Assembly: GCA_009792885.1 (NCBI GenBank)
Contig: WMCF01000003.1
Location: 19,806,113-19,870,112, forward strand
Reading direction: 5' to 3'
Source: Eremophila alpestris peregrina
Lineage: Eukaryota > Chordata > Aves > Passeriformes > Alaudidae
Length of the DNA stretch: 64,000 nucleotides
The notes under the pieces are model-generated. The model searched no databases, was not told the DNA's origin, and saw only the letters and a program-made list of their open reading frames with translations. Made by a program: the position numbers and the translations under genes. This document shows, piece after piece, positions 51,285 to 61,090 of the stretch (position 1 is the first letter of the stretch; the number at the start of each line of letters is the position of its first letter).

Positions 51285-51988
51285 CACCCTCAGGTCAGTT
51301 TTATTGCACTTTTATTTACAGAAAACACAGAAATAAAGCATTGAATGTGTTGGGCTTTTACCAAATGACCCAATCGCTTTTTTTCCCTTTTTTTTTTTTT
51401 TTTTCTTTTTGGTGGATTTTGGCACAAAGAAATATCACAGGTGTTACCAAACAGCCATGTAGGAGCAGCTAACCAACTGCCCAGCCCAACAACAGGACTT
51501 CAACAGACAGACATGTCACACTGAGATCAAAAATGAGGAGATTGTTCCACTTTCAGCTTCCAGTCTAACTTGCTCATTGGGCAGGGGGAGTTATCTTGGA
51601 GGAGATGACACCATTCATAAATTATATTTATATTTACCTCTTACATTGTAAAAGTAAACAGTGCAAAAGTACAGTACCCCAGATACCCTTCGGTTTGGAA
51701 AGCTTGAAGGTTGCTTTATACATTTTGTGTGTTTTGTAAACATTGTTACCCATCCAGAGTTCTAGCTCTTGCTTGGAGAGACCCAACTCCTCCTGGCATC
51801 CAAAATGTATTGAGGGGTAGCAGTCACTTCCCCTGGACTCAGCCATTGAGATTCCCGCTCAAGGTTTAGTGCAAATTTTGGAGAGAAAAAGACAAAAGAG
51901 AGAAAGAGGGGGAAACAAAAGGAAAGAAAATAAAATAAGGCATCAGCTAGAAACAGTACGCTTCGAAACCAGGCCCGTTGGGGCTGCC
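51285..51988 (-). other. CHST1: CHST1 3' UTR
   Basis: The region runs from the stop codon to the first minus-strand poly(A) signals. The mRNA reads a pyrimidine-rich tract just after the stop (plus 51878-51945 is purine-rich), then an AU-rich part (51600-51660), an A-rich run (plus T tract 51379-51410), and two AATAAA hexamers at 51311-51316 and 51300-51305. The length of about 0.7 kb is plausible for this gene. The 3' limit is inferred from the signals. Confidence 0.55.
51300..51320 (-). promoter_or_regulatory. CHST1: CHST1 poly(A) signals with overlapping Pumilio-type motif
   Basis: On the minus strand the order is TGTAAATA (51320-51313), whose last bases form the first AATAAA (51316-51311), and then a second AATAAA (51305-51300). 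UGUAAAUA is the consensus recognised by PUM proteins. Overlap of the two elements is seen directly; use is inferred. Confidence 0.5.
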
Positions 51989-53248
51989 TTAGGAGAAGGG
52001 TAGGAAGTCTCTCTCCTCCACCAGGCTGATGGAGAGGTTCTTCAGCTCCTCCTCGGAGCCAGCAGTTTTGTAGCCGAGCTGTGCCAGCACCTGCTGGCAG
52101 GCGTGCTGGGTGAACGCCACGATCTCGTAGGACAGACGGAAGCGCCACTTCTCCGCCGTTGCCGCCGAGTTGCGCACTGTCCCGTACTTGTGTTTGGAGG
52201 AGGACCTGTCTCCTCGGGTGTTGTTCTGTATCCAGCGCTCAACATTGCTGTCCATGGGGATGCCCAGGAAATCGTAGATCTCCTCAGTCTTTTTCATGGG
52301 GTTCCTGGCCAGGTCTTCGTACCGCACCAGCATGTACTTGCCCTTGAGCCACGGTGGCCGGTTGAGGCCAGTGGACACAGAGTTCCAGAAGTCCTCACAC
52401 ACTGTGGTGAGCTGGGTCACGTCCAGGTTGTATGGCTTCCTGCCAGTGCCATCCCAGATCCTCCACAGCCTGTAGGTGTCTCGGAAGGTCTCGCTCCGGG
52501 ATGCCAGGATCCCCCGGGGGTCCCTCACCAGCTGGATGACCTTCAAGTTCAGCCGCGGGTCCTCCACCAGGGCCCGGAGGTCACTGACCTCTGGCACCCG
52601 TACGGTTTTGATGGCCACGTGGCCGTGCTCTCTGCAGGACTCAGTGGCCAGCGTCAGGTTCAAGGTCCCACACTTCTTCACGCAGTCTCCTTCCTCCAAG
52701 TGGAGATCCACAGCTCCCAGGGACTCACACACAGGTGGTGAGCACAGGGCCTTGCTGGCTCCCCTGCGGAAGAGGCGGTCGGTGGTGTGGTTGACAGGCT
52801 GGGGCTTGATGTAGTTCTCCAGGAAGTAGAGGTCGCAGTCATACAGGCTCCTCAGCAGGTCTCGGCTGGCCCCCAGCATGACCCGCCTGTCTGTCGTGCT
52901 CTTGCTCTGGGTCAGCTTTGGGATCAGGGTGTACTGGACGTGGTAGAGGGGCTCAAATAAATAGAAGACATCGAAGTGCTGGTTGAACAGCTGCCCGACA
53001 AATGAGGAGCCGCTGCGGGTGGTGGCGAGGATGAGAACATGAGTCTTCCTGGAGAGGTTATAGGGGAAAGTGGGATTCTCATCGCACAGCCTGTCAGCCA
53101 CATCAGTGTCCTGGCTCAGGCTGCAGTTCACAGGATTAGGGATGGGGCAGCTTTGGAAGGACTTGGCAGTGAAGGTCCGGATTGCTGTGTACTGGATTGC
53201 AATGGATGCCAAGGCTAGGAGGAGTACAGCCTTCCAGGAACATTGCAT
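51989..53248 (-). CDS. CHST1: Carbohydrate (keratan sulfate Gal-6) sulfotransferase 1
   Basis: A complete single-exon CDS of 419 codons. CHST1 transfers sulfate from PAPS to the 6-OH of galactose in keratan sulfate and sialyl-lactosamine chains in the Golgi. It is a type II membrane protein: short cytosolic tail MQCSWK, signal anchor at residues 7-23, a lumenal stem, then the catalytic domain. The 5'-phosphosulfate-binding loop is TTRSGSSF (76-83), and the 3'-phosphate-binding loop is LVRDPRGILASR (240-251). The C-terminal part with YGTVRNSAATAEKWRFRLS and the ending VEERDF.PFS match the family. Potential N-glycosylation sites are N41, N64, N153, N197, N342 and N404. The human protein, as I recall it, has 411 residues; the extra length is in the stem (about residues 32-50), which also gains the N41 sequon. 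The start matches the conserved N-terminus and has a good context (cagccATGC). No frameshift or missing catalytic residue is seen. Confidence 0.98.
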   Translation of the reverse strand: MQCSWKAVLLLALASIAIQYTAIRTFTAKSFQSCPIPNPVNCSLSQDTDVADRLCDENPTFPYNLSRKTHVLILATTRSGSSFVGQLFNQHFDVFYLFEPLYHVQYTLIPKLTQSKSTTDRRVMLGASRDLLRSLYDCDLYFLENYIKPQPVNHTTDRLFRRGASKALCSPPVCESLGAVDLHLEEGDCVKKCGTLNLTLATESCREHGHVAIKTVRVPEVSDLRALVEDPRLNLKVIQLVRDPRGILASRSETFRDTYRLWRIWDGTGRKPYNLDVTQLTTVCEDFWNSVSTGLNRPPWLKGKYMLVRYEDLARNPMKKTEEIYDFLGIPMDSNVERWIQNNTRGDRSSSKHKYGTVRNSAATAEKWRFRLSYEIVAFTQHACQQVLAQLGYKTAGSEEELKNLSISLVEERDFLPFS

Positions 53249-53292
53249 GGCTGGTCACCTTCATGGAGCTTCTTCGCAAGTCGTCTTGGTGT
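53249..53292 (-). other. CHST1: CHST1 5' UTR part of the coding exon and splice acceptor
   Basis: On the minus strand, 'ttctctgttgggttgcag' ends at 53293 and the exon begins ACACCAAGACG, leaving 44 bases of 5' UTR before the ATG. CHST1 in vertebrates has its whole CDS in the last exon preceded by non-coding exons, which fits this acceptor. Confidence 0.7.
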
Positions 53293-56200
53293 CTGCAACC
53301 CAACAGAGAATTCACAGGTTGAGCATGGACTGCCAAGTATCCAGCTGATGCAGGTACCAACAAATGCCCTCCTAATGTATTTCCATCAGTCATAACCATA
53401 TGAATCCCAGTCACACACTGCAGAGCCCCATTTCAGACAAGAAAAATAACAGGCAGAGGCTGGCAAGCCTGGAGAAACACGTCCAGCCGGGACTTCAGCT
53501 CTGTTCCTTCCAGGCTGTGGGTGTACATAAATCTTGTGGCCCACAGCTCACCCCATGCCCTGTAACCCAGGCAGGGGGATGTTAGAACCTGGCAGTGACA
53601 CTGTCTGTGTGTTTCCATCCAGCTTCTGCAAACTCTCTTCCCCAGCTGCCTTGTGAGACATTGTCACACCACCAGCCAGTGCCTTTGACCCCCAGTGCAG
53701 GAGCTGTGGCAGGGAAAGGTCAGGGGATGGTGCTATCTTGTCTCCATCCTTTCTGTCCAGCTGTCAGGATAAGGTATGGCCTATCCAGGCCAGCAACCTC
53801 CTGCTTGGGAGAGTGGCAGTGTCTCCTGGAGCTGCAAACCTCTTTGCACAGAGGTCCAATAGCCAGCTCAGTCTGTCAGCCTCTGGGGACGAGTGCAGCC
53901 AGAGCTGTGCCCTCAGCAATGAGCTCATGGGGGTGGTAAAATCCTGCTCCACTCTGGGATCCAGGGCTCTCCTATTCTGAGCACCAGGCGGAAAAACAAC
54001 ACTACAAAGGAGGAAGCATGCAAAACTGCATCTCTTCTATACTCTACTGCCAACCAGGACAGTATCCCTTGGCACCAGGGATGGGTGCAGGGAAGTGTGG
54101 GGCTGTAGCTGCAAAGAACAACTTCAGTGGTACTAGCCCTGCCTTGCTGCTGCTCACACGTGGGCAAGGGTCGGGGAAACTGAGCAGGACCCTCGGATGG
54201 GATGCTCAAGGACCATGAAGGGGGGAAGTACCCATCATGCCTGGGAGGGGATGTAACTGCAGTGGTGCTTCAGTATTCCCCCTGTTCATTAACCAAATAA
54301 TGTTCATAGACTGTCTGCTGCTCTCCAAAGCACAGACATTTCACATCCACATACTACTGCTCTCAGGGAATCAGTGGGGCTGGGAGACAGGACATAAAGG
54401 ATGAATCCCAGAAACTCCCAACAAGCTAAAACACCTGTGTGTGGGAGACACACCAGTATTAGCAATGATTTAGAAGCTCCCCTGCATGCACTTTCCCTTG
54501 CCCATCTCCCTTCCATGTCCCTCCTCCCACAGTGTGGTACATTCAGCTGCCCATCCACCTCGGGCAAACCAAGGGGACAAGACCCAAGTATCTCTGCTTC
54601 TTGCCCAGAAGAGCCCACTGTATTGTCACTGCCATCACTTCCTCTTCCCTGCTCTCTGTGGGTCCCCAGGGAGTACAAAGAGCTGGCCTCAAGCTCATGG
54701 CGAGTTGCCTGGTCCCCTGCTCAGCCCCAGCACACAGGTCACTGGGTGGGACTCTCAGAGCCACTGATGTTGCTGCTTGTACTAGGTCTCTGAGGGATAC
54801 CAGTAGGCTGGCGATGGATTTCAGCACGTGAGGGCTGTTCTAACCCAGAGCACACTGAAATCCCTGATGGGCTTGGGACAGTGCAATGCTCCTGGTGTTT
54901 GGTCTCTGCAGAGCCCATAGCAGCTGCCACAGTGTGTTGTTTCCACATCCTCAACGTGTTCCACTCCCTGGGGAGACCCTGTCACCCAGCAAGTGACACC
55001 AGGAGGGCAGCTCGACCTGCAGGTGAGTAAAAAAGCCTTGCATTTTTCTAATTAATATTTTTATTGTTTACTGATTGCCCCAGCTGATTTGTGGAGGGAG
55101 GAAGCTTCAGCAGCTATTGACTCCAGAGACCTCTCATTGGGAGCAGGGGTTTAGAGCAGGACCTGAGGACATGGGGTCTGACACAGCTGCTGCATGCAGC
55201 CCACCAGCACTCCCTGTGTCTGTGCACAAAGAGCTGTGCTTTAGACCCAAAATGATGCTTTGAATACAGGTTGCTTTCACCTGGACTGCTGCCTGCCAAG
55301 GACTGGCACATGGCTGGAGGACCGAAGTCAGAAATGCTTGTCTGTTGCTGCTGCTGGATTGGGGTTACCCACCCTGTAAAGGGGAAACCCGGTCTCAGCA
55401 TCCACATGGGCTGTTCTATCCCTTGGATAAAGTGTTTTTCAAGCTCTGCTACGGCAGAACAGGACAGGACAGTCCCTGCTGGCATCTCCTGGCCCCCATG
55501 TCTTCTGCATGTTGCCTAGGTGGAAGCTGCAGTAGGAATGCTTTCCTGCTCTCTAGTGATGGCCAACCACACTGCATCCTTCACACACAACCTCAGCTCC
55601 TACTCGTTGCTTCATTGTTGATGGATGCTGGAGCAGATGAGATTCAGATTGTCCTGGTTGTAGCAGAAACTTGCTGCTGGCTCCCCAAAAAAGGCAAACC
55701 AGAGACCAGATGCCTTCTTGGTCCCAATGCCCACTCACTGGCTGTGAGCATTTCAGGTTCTCCACTCACACTGATCCATTCCCCTTTGCAATGTCCCAAA
55801 TGGCAGAGGGGAAAAAACGGGGCATTGATTCACCTTCTTGACTGAGCAAGTGCTAAACCACAGCCCAGCTTCAGCCTTTGCTGCCCCTTGACACCCTTGG
55901 TGTGTGCCCTGCCCATCTGCTGAGCTGCAGCCAGGGAGGGGAAGGTTTTGGGAGAAAGCTTCCCTCCCTGATGTCTCATCTGTGGCCTTTAAAGCCAGAC
56001 AGAACCTCCTCTCACCTCCCGACTGACTCTTCTGCCTCCTCCCATCCCTGCCTATCCCTGAGGGGCTGCAGTTCCCGTTCAATCCGGCCCTGGGCTCAAA
56101 GGGCAGTGGTGACTGGCAGCTGAGTGTTCCAAAGGAGCTCCTGGGGCAGCAGAAGCACATGGCACCTGGGAGCTGCCAGGACAACTGAGGATCACTCCCA

Positions 56201-57154
56201 CTGCCCCTCGTTCATCTGTCAGACAGAGCCAGGCTGGTGTGAACACCTGCCAAGGAGGAGCTGTGCCAGCCTCTACACAGCTTGGAGGGGGCAGGCTGAG
56301 CAGTGGCCTGCAGCCAACATGCCCCAGGAGGACGTGTCCTGCACACAGGCACAGCAGGAGAGCCACTTGCACTCCCATTCCTGCCCCAAGGAACCTTGTT
56401 CTTAAATTAGCTGGTTCCTCTTCAGGCACTGATACCCAGGGCCATCAGTTCAGACAGCAGGAGAGGGGGCCACGGGGCTGCATCTGAGAGTCCTGTGTGA
56501 GGCAGGGATCGTTTTGGCTCCTCAGCCCCAGACCATGGGAGTCATTCAAAACACTGGCCTTGCAGATGTTCCTGTGCTAGAAGTGTTGTCAGTCGAAATC
56601 ACCCTCTGCTCTGTCTCCAGCTCAGCTCCACCAAAAATGATGAGCAAATGCAGCCCAAGGGTGGGAGCCGAGTTCAGTGTGTCCCTCCAGGCAGTTGGGA
56701 CTATGAGATGGAGCACAGGGTGGGAGTACATCACTCACACTTTCCAGCCCCTGGCACTGCTCTACTGCAAGGGGCCTGCCAGAAGGGCTCTTTTGGCACT
56801 GAGCTGGGGCCATCACTGCCCCCTTCCCAACCCTAACCCCCTTGTGGTCACAGCACGCCAGCCTGCTCACTGCTGCCTTGCCTGCATTTCTGTGCAGCTG
56901 CCTGCAGCCGCATTGGGACCAGGCTGTCCACAAGGGATACGCAGCATCCGGCAGCCGGCTCTGAGTGCAGCAGGAGGCCAGCCAGTGCCTGGCACAGGGA
57001 CAGCAGCATTGTCTGTGGGAAGAGGAAGGTGCTGAGTCTTTCCTCTCCCCTGTCCCACTTCCCGCAGCCTTGAGCCTGGAGGAAGGGAGAGGATGGGCCC
57101 AGGCAACCTCCCCCACCCTGTGCACCTGCCACCAGCAGCAGATGCGTAATCACC

Positions 57155-57180
57155 TGCCTTCCTCTTCCTCCTCCTCCTCC
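57155..57180 (+). repeat. TCC-rich microsatellite
   Basis: Run of TCC/TTCC units ('cttcctcttcctcctcctcc'). It produces a poly-serine run in one plus-strand frame. Confidence 0.7.
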
Positions 57181-58104
57181 ACTGACTCCCAGCACTACTC
57201 CGAGGGAGATGAGCAGGTGAGAAGCCAGCAAGACAGCCCAGGAGCGCCGGGGAGATCGGAGGTGATGAATTAAGCTGAATGGCATCTGTGAGTCACCAGT
57301 GCAGGGAGCAGGGAATGCGCCCGGCCATTGTGCAGCAGGGACCGGGGGCTCCTGTTTTGGGCATGGTCTTCCGAGGTCTTCCCTAGGTTTGGGAATTACC
57401 TGCTTTTGGAGCCATTTAGCCAGGCCGTGGCACTGAAGGCTGCTCTGGCAGTTGAGTTCAGGTGCTGCCAGGCAGGCTGGAGTCTGTGGGAAAGTTGTAG
57501 GGGTCAGTACAACTCACAGGTCTCCTCCGCTCCAAAAGCAGCTAGGTGTTACACAGGGCAGTGCCTCATGGCACCGTGGCACTCTCGTCCTCGTGTGGGG
57601 TTCCCACAGCACCACCACATGGGCAGCTGCCTTGACTCCTGCCCCAAGCCTTCCCTGCAGGTTCCCTTGCTCAGGCAACTCAGGAGTGATGGCAGCTTTA
57701 GGCAGGAGCCCTTGCAGTTACTGTCAGTGCTGTTCCCAAGGCTCTCTCACAGGGCAGTCAAAAAAAATCTGCTCTTTTTGGAAGCCATCCAGGGTGTCCC
57801 CCTCTCTCAATAGCTCCCCAGAAGTTGTACCCTCTGCCTGGGTGGTCTCATCCTGAGCTCCCTTGCCACTGCCAGGGAAATCTCTCTGCTTCCCCATGGC
57901 AGGGAGGAAGGAAAAAGGGAGTGGAAGAAGGTGTGAGGGTCTGTGCAACAGAGATGCCTGCTCCAGCCTTTGTAAAAGCCCTGGCACAAAGATGATGCAC
58001 TGGAGGAGTGCCTGAGCCTTGCCAGTCCTTCCAGCAGGCCTGCCTGGTGCCAGTCCAGCTACCGGCACCCTCTACCCCCAAAACTGATTCCCGCCAGCAA
58101 GGCT

Positions 58105-58118
58105 GTTTCCATGGAAAC
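58105..58118. promoter_or_regulatory. Perfect palindromic RFX X-box
   Basis: GTTTCCATGGAAAC is a perfect 14-bp inverted repeat that matches the two-half-site consensus bound by RFX-family factors. It lies about 2.2 kb downstream of the CHST1 promoter island in the first-intron region and eight bases from an AP-1 site. The match is direct; occupancy and target gene are unknown. Confidence 0.6.
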
Positions 58119-58125
58119 GACAGAG

Positions 58126-58132
58126 TGACTCA
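58126..58132. promoter_or_regulatory. AP-1 site (TGACTCA)
   Basis: Consensus AP-1/TRE heptamer in the context 'agagTGACTCAgg', immediately beside the X-box. A second copy at 58356-58362 ('atgTGACTCAtgg') makes a small cluster. Confidence 0.5.
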
Positions 58133-58355
58133 GGACTTTGGGACCAGCTGGAAAACACAACTGTGAGCAGCGATCGCCTGAGAAGCGCCGGGGTCTCAGT
58201 GCCAGAGAGAGGGGTGGATGACTGCGGGAGTGGGCAGGGCTGCCCACCTGCGGGGCACAAGCACATCCTGCACAGGGCTGCGAGCTGTAAGGCAAAACCC
58301 CTCTCCTGACACAAGTGAGACTGCAGCAGGCTCACCGGGGACACATCCCAAAATG

Positions 58356-58362
58356 TGACTCA
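58356..58362. promoter_or_regulatory. AP-1 site (TGACTCA), second copy
   Basis: A second exact TGACTCA 230 bp from the first. It extends to ATGACTCAT-like symmetry on one side only. Confidence 0.45.
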
Positions 58363-59794
58363 TGGCAGACAACCCCTCTTCCCCCTTTCCCTCCCCCCAC
58401 CCAGAGTCTCATGCATGCATAGTCACCCAGAGAATTCATAGCACCAACTTCAGCGCCTGCTCAACCCTTCATCTGCACCTCTGTCCCCTGCCCAGCATGT
58501 AACACCCCTGCAAGTCTTGCCCAGAGCAGTACGGCTTGTTGAGGGCTGCTGGAGGGGACAAGTGGCAGCCAGCATCCTGCAGTGCCTCCCTGCCCAGCCT
58601 GCAGCTCCCTCCTGCAGCCCCACTCCTCCCCACCTCACCAACCAGGCACAAAAGTTAAGCTGCAGGTTTGCAAAACAACTCTCAGCCAGTGACCCACTGG
58701 CAAAGGCCCTGACACATTCCAGTGTTCTCCCACTGAGCAAAGAGTTTATCCTGTTAAACTACATGGTGGCCACTGAGGCAGGGAAGCCAGACTCCTGGTG
58801 GGGTGCAAGCATCCCACTTGGTCGCAGTGACTTAGTCATGCTGTTGGCTCTGAAAAGGCCGGCAGATGCCACATATGCCTGTGGGCCACCCAGCCTGGGC
58901 ACTGGCTGGCTGGACCCCACCACTCCCAGAGGAAAGAGAGACCACTGAGAAAAAGCAGCACCAAGCTGTCCCCCATCCCCTCACCACAGGCACTGCTTGA
59001 CTTTGGCACCACCATAGAGATGTGAGCAGGGCTGGTCTCTGTCCCCAAGCCTCCCCCTCAGCAAGCCCCACCAACATGAGATCCTGACGTGGTGGGAATT
59101 AATTTTCAGCCTTGCCTCCTCTTCAAGCTGTACAGGACTAGAGCTTCCCTACAGTCACAGCTTCAAATGCCAGCTGGGGACTTGCCCGCCACCTTCCTCG
59201 GGTGCCTCACCGTGTGCCAAGCAGAGATGCTTCGTGCCCCCCAGACGCATTCTGCTCTTGCATTCATCACCTCCTGGAGCACTTTTCTTATGATAAGGGA
59301 CAGGACTTCTGTGCTCACAACCACCCTGGCATGTCCCTGTTCCCCCATCTCTGTTCATTCCCTCTGTATTTCAGAGGGACCGACAGATCCTTTAACACCA
59401 GAAGATTACTGCCCATTTTGACCAGCACTTAAACAATCGCAGGACTTTCAACAGGGAATCCATCTCTTTCCTACTGGCACACAGCATACACGTTTTCAGT
59501 TAATTAATCACTATCAAGTAATGCCAACCCCAGCCGGTCCCAGAGTTTTCTTATCTACCTGTGCCTGTTTATCCCTCATCTCCTGAACTGCATCTGCCTC
59601 TTCCCGAGCATGCAAACGCTTCGATAAACCAAATACAGGGGGTTTTGTGCTCTCCACCTTCCCCTGAGCCATCCACCAGCCTGCTGGTGCCTGCTCACTC
59701 CCAGAGCACTCCCTGGCAGGAGCTGGAAAGCTCTTTTGGGATGAACGCGCTCATTCACAGCCTCAAAACACTCTTTTTGCAACGTCCCCAACCT

Positions 59795-61090
59795 ACGGCC
59801 GCGTCAAGAGCCCAAATCTCGGACCGCACAGCTTTCCCGTAGGATTGCTCCATGCTATGGCGTGCTTGCACCCCACTCTGTGAGGGCTCCTCGTCAGCCT
59901 GCGCCCTCACGGCGGCTTTCTCAGACCGCCCGCAGGTCTGACAGCAAACGCCGGGGCATTCGCTCCGCCGGCTGGCGCGGCTGCACGGCCGGGCAGGGCT
60001 TCTGGCCTCCCTGTGCCACCGGGGACTTACTTGCTCCCGGCGGCAGCTCCTCGCCCAACAGCAGCCCAAGTTTGGCGGCAGCTCGTTCCCGCGGGGATCT
60101 GGGCCAGGGCTGCTGTGTCCCCGCCGCTAAAGGCAGCCCCGGCACACGGCTCCCCCTGGGCTCTCGAGTGCGGGCCGGGGTCCCGCCGCAGCCGGGCTGG
60201 GCACCAGCGGCAAAAGTCCTTTCCGCCGCTGCGGGCGACGTCTCGCTGCCTTGTAAAGTTGGTGGCACGGAAAGGGTTACGAGAGAGCCCGAGCCCGCCG
60301 CCCCCGGGCACCCCCGCCGATCTGCGCCGCTCTCCCCGCACCCCCGGCGCCCCTTACCTGGCGGAACGCCCCGGCGGGCTGCCCCCCGCATCCCCGGCCG
60401 GGGCTCCTGGGGCGGGGGACGCCGAGCCCGGCCCAGCCCGGCCCGGCCCGGGGGCGGCAGCCGGCGGAGCTCAGCGGGCGGCGCTGCGGGGGCTCATCCC
60501 TGCCCGCGCTGCCGCCCTGCCCTGCCCTGCCCTACCCGAGCGGGCTCCCGCCGAGCGGGGCCGCCTCTCCACGCCCTCCGCGCCGGGCGAGGGGCGGGCG
60601 GCGAGGGGGCTGCGCCGCTCCCCTCCCTCCCTTCCTCCTTCCCTCCCTTCCTCCCTCCGCCCGGCAGCGCGCAGGGGCGCACGCAGCACAGCGCCAGGCA
60701 CCGGCATCGCTCCGGCAGAACCTCCGCTCCGCGCCGCCCGCTCACCCCAGCTCGGCCGCCGGGCTCCCCGGCTTTGCCAGCAGGAAACTCCCCGTTTCCT
60801 TATTTACCACCCCGAGGCGCCCGGCCGGAGCGGCCAGAGCCCCTCCCGTCGCGGGGGCGGGAGGGGGGCCCGGTGAGGCTCTCCCCGTGAGATGTGTCCC
60901 CCAGGCTGGGTGCTGAGAGCGACGCGGGGATCCCTGCGGACCGGCGGGTCGCGGGGCAGAGGGTACCTCACACCCTCCTCGAGCCCCGCTGCTGGGGCAC
61001 CCGCAGCCCCTCGGGCCCTGCCGGACTTTGTAGCGATGGTGGTGCACATTCATTCCCTCGTTTTCCGGTGGCCGTTGCTCATCAAAAACA
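59795..61090. promoter_or_regulatory. CHST1: CpG island, probable CHST1 promoter
   Basis: CpG density rises abruptly from about 59,795 and falls after about 61,090. The core is very GC-rich, with several GC boxes ('gggggcgggag' at 60853, 'ccgcccgg' elsewhere) and no evident TATA box, typical of a vertebrate CpG-island promoter. Position and strand fit CHST1, the only gene downstream on the minus strand. Two minus-strand splice donors inside it support minus transcription. The long plus and minus frames here (up to 342 codons, rich in Arg, Pro, Gly and Ala) are a by-product of GC content, not genes. Pyrimidine repeats at 60620-60658 (CCCT/CCTT) are part of the island. Confidence 0.7.
60031..60700 (-). 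ncRNA. CHST1: Probable CHST1 non-coding first exon with alternative donors
   Basis: Two good minus-strand 5' splice sites are seen: CAG|GTAAGG (exon end at 60358) and GCAA|GTAAGT (exon end at 60031). A transcript starting in the CpG island would splice from one of them, either directly or through further non-coding exons, to the acceptor at 53292. The transcription start is not visible, and the right limit (about 60700) is a guess. The feature is the untranslated leader of CHST1, not an independent RNA gene. Confidence 0.4.

Larger units (their letters stand above)
53293..60357 (-). other. CHST1: CHST1 upstream intron(s)
   Basis: GC-rich sequence between the coding exon and the CpG island. 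It should contain one or more small non-coding exons, as in other vertebrates, but I could not place them. It includes an RFX-type X-box and two AP-1 sites (58105-58362). The many frames here (for example 55345-55845 and 56514-57035) are in random phases, without domains, and I regard them as non-coding. Confidence 0.55.

Noticed and set aside
51332..51338. Plus-strand AATAAA near 51332
   Set aside because: No plus-strand gene precedes it within 5 kb with any support. It is probably a chance hexamer in the CHST1 UTR region.
52103..52741. 212-codon plus-strand frame
   Set aside because: Antisense shadow of the CHST1 catalytic domain. The minus-strand CHST1 frame explains the open reading.
59862..60890. 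342-codon open frame on the plus strand
   Set aside because: It lies wholly in the CpG island, is composed of Arg/Pro/Gly/Ala/Ser, and has equally long frames in other phases and on the other strand. High GC content makes stops rare.
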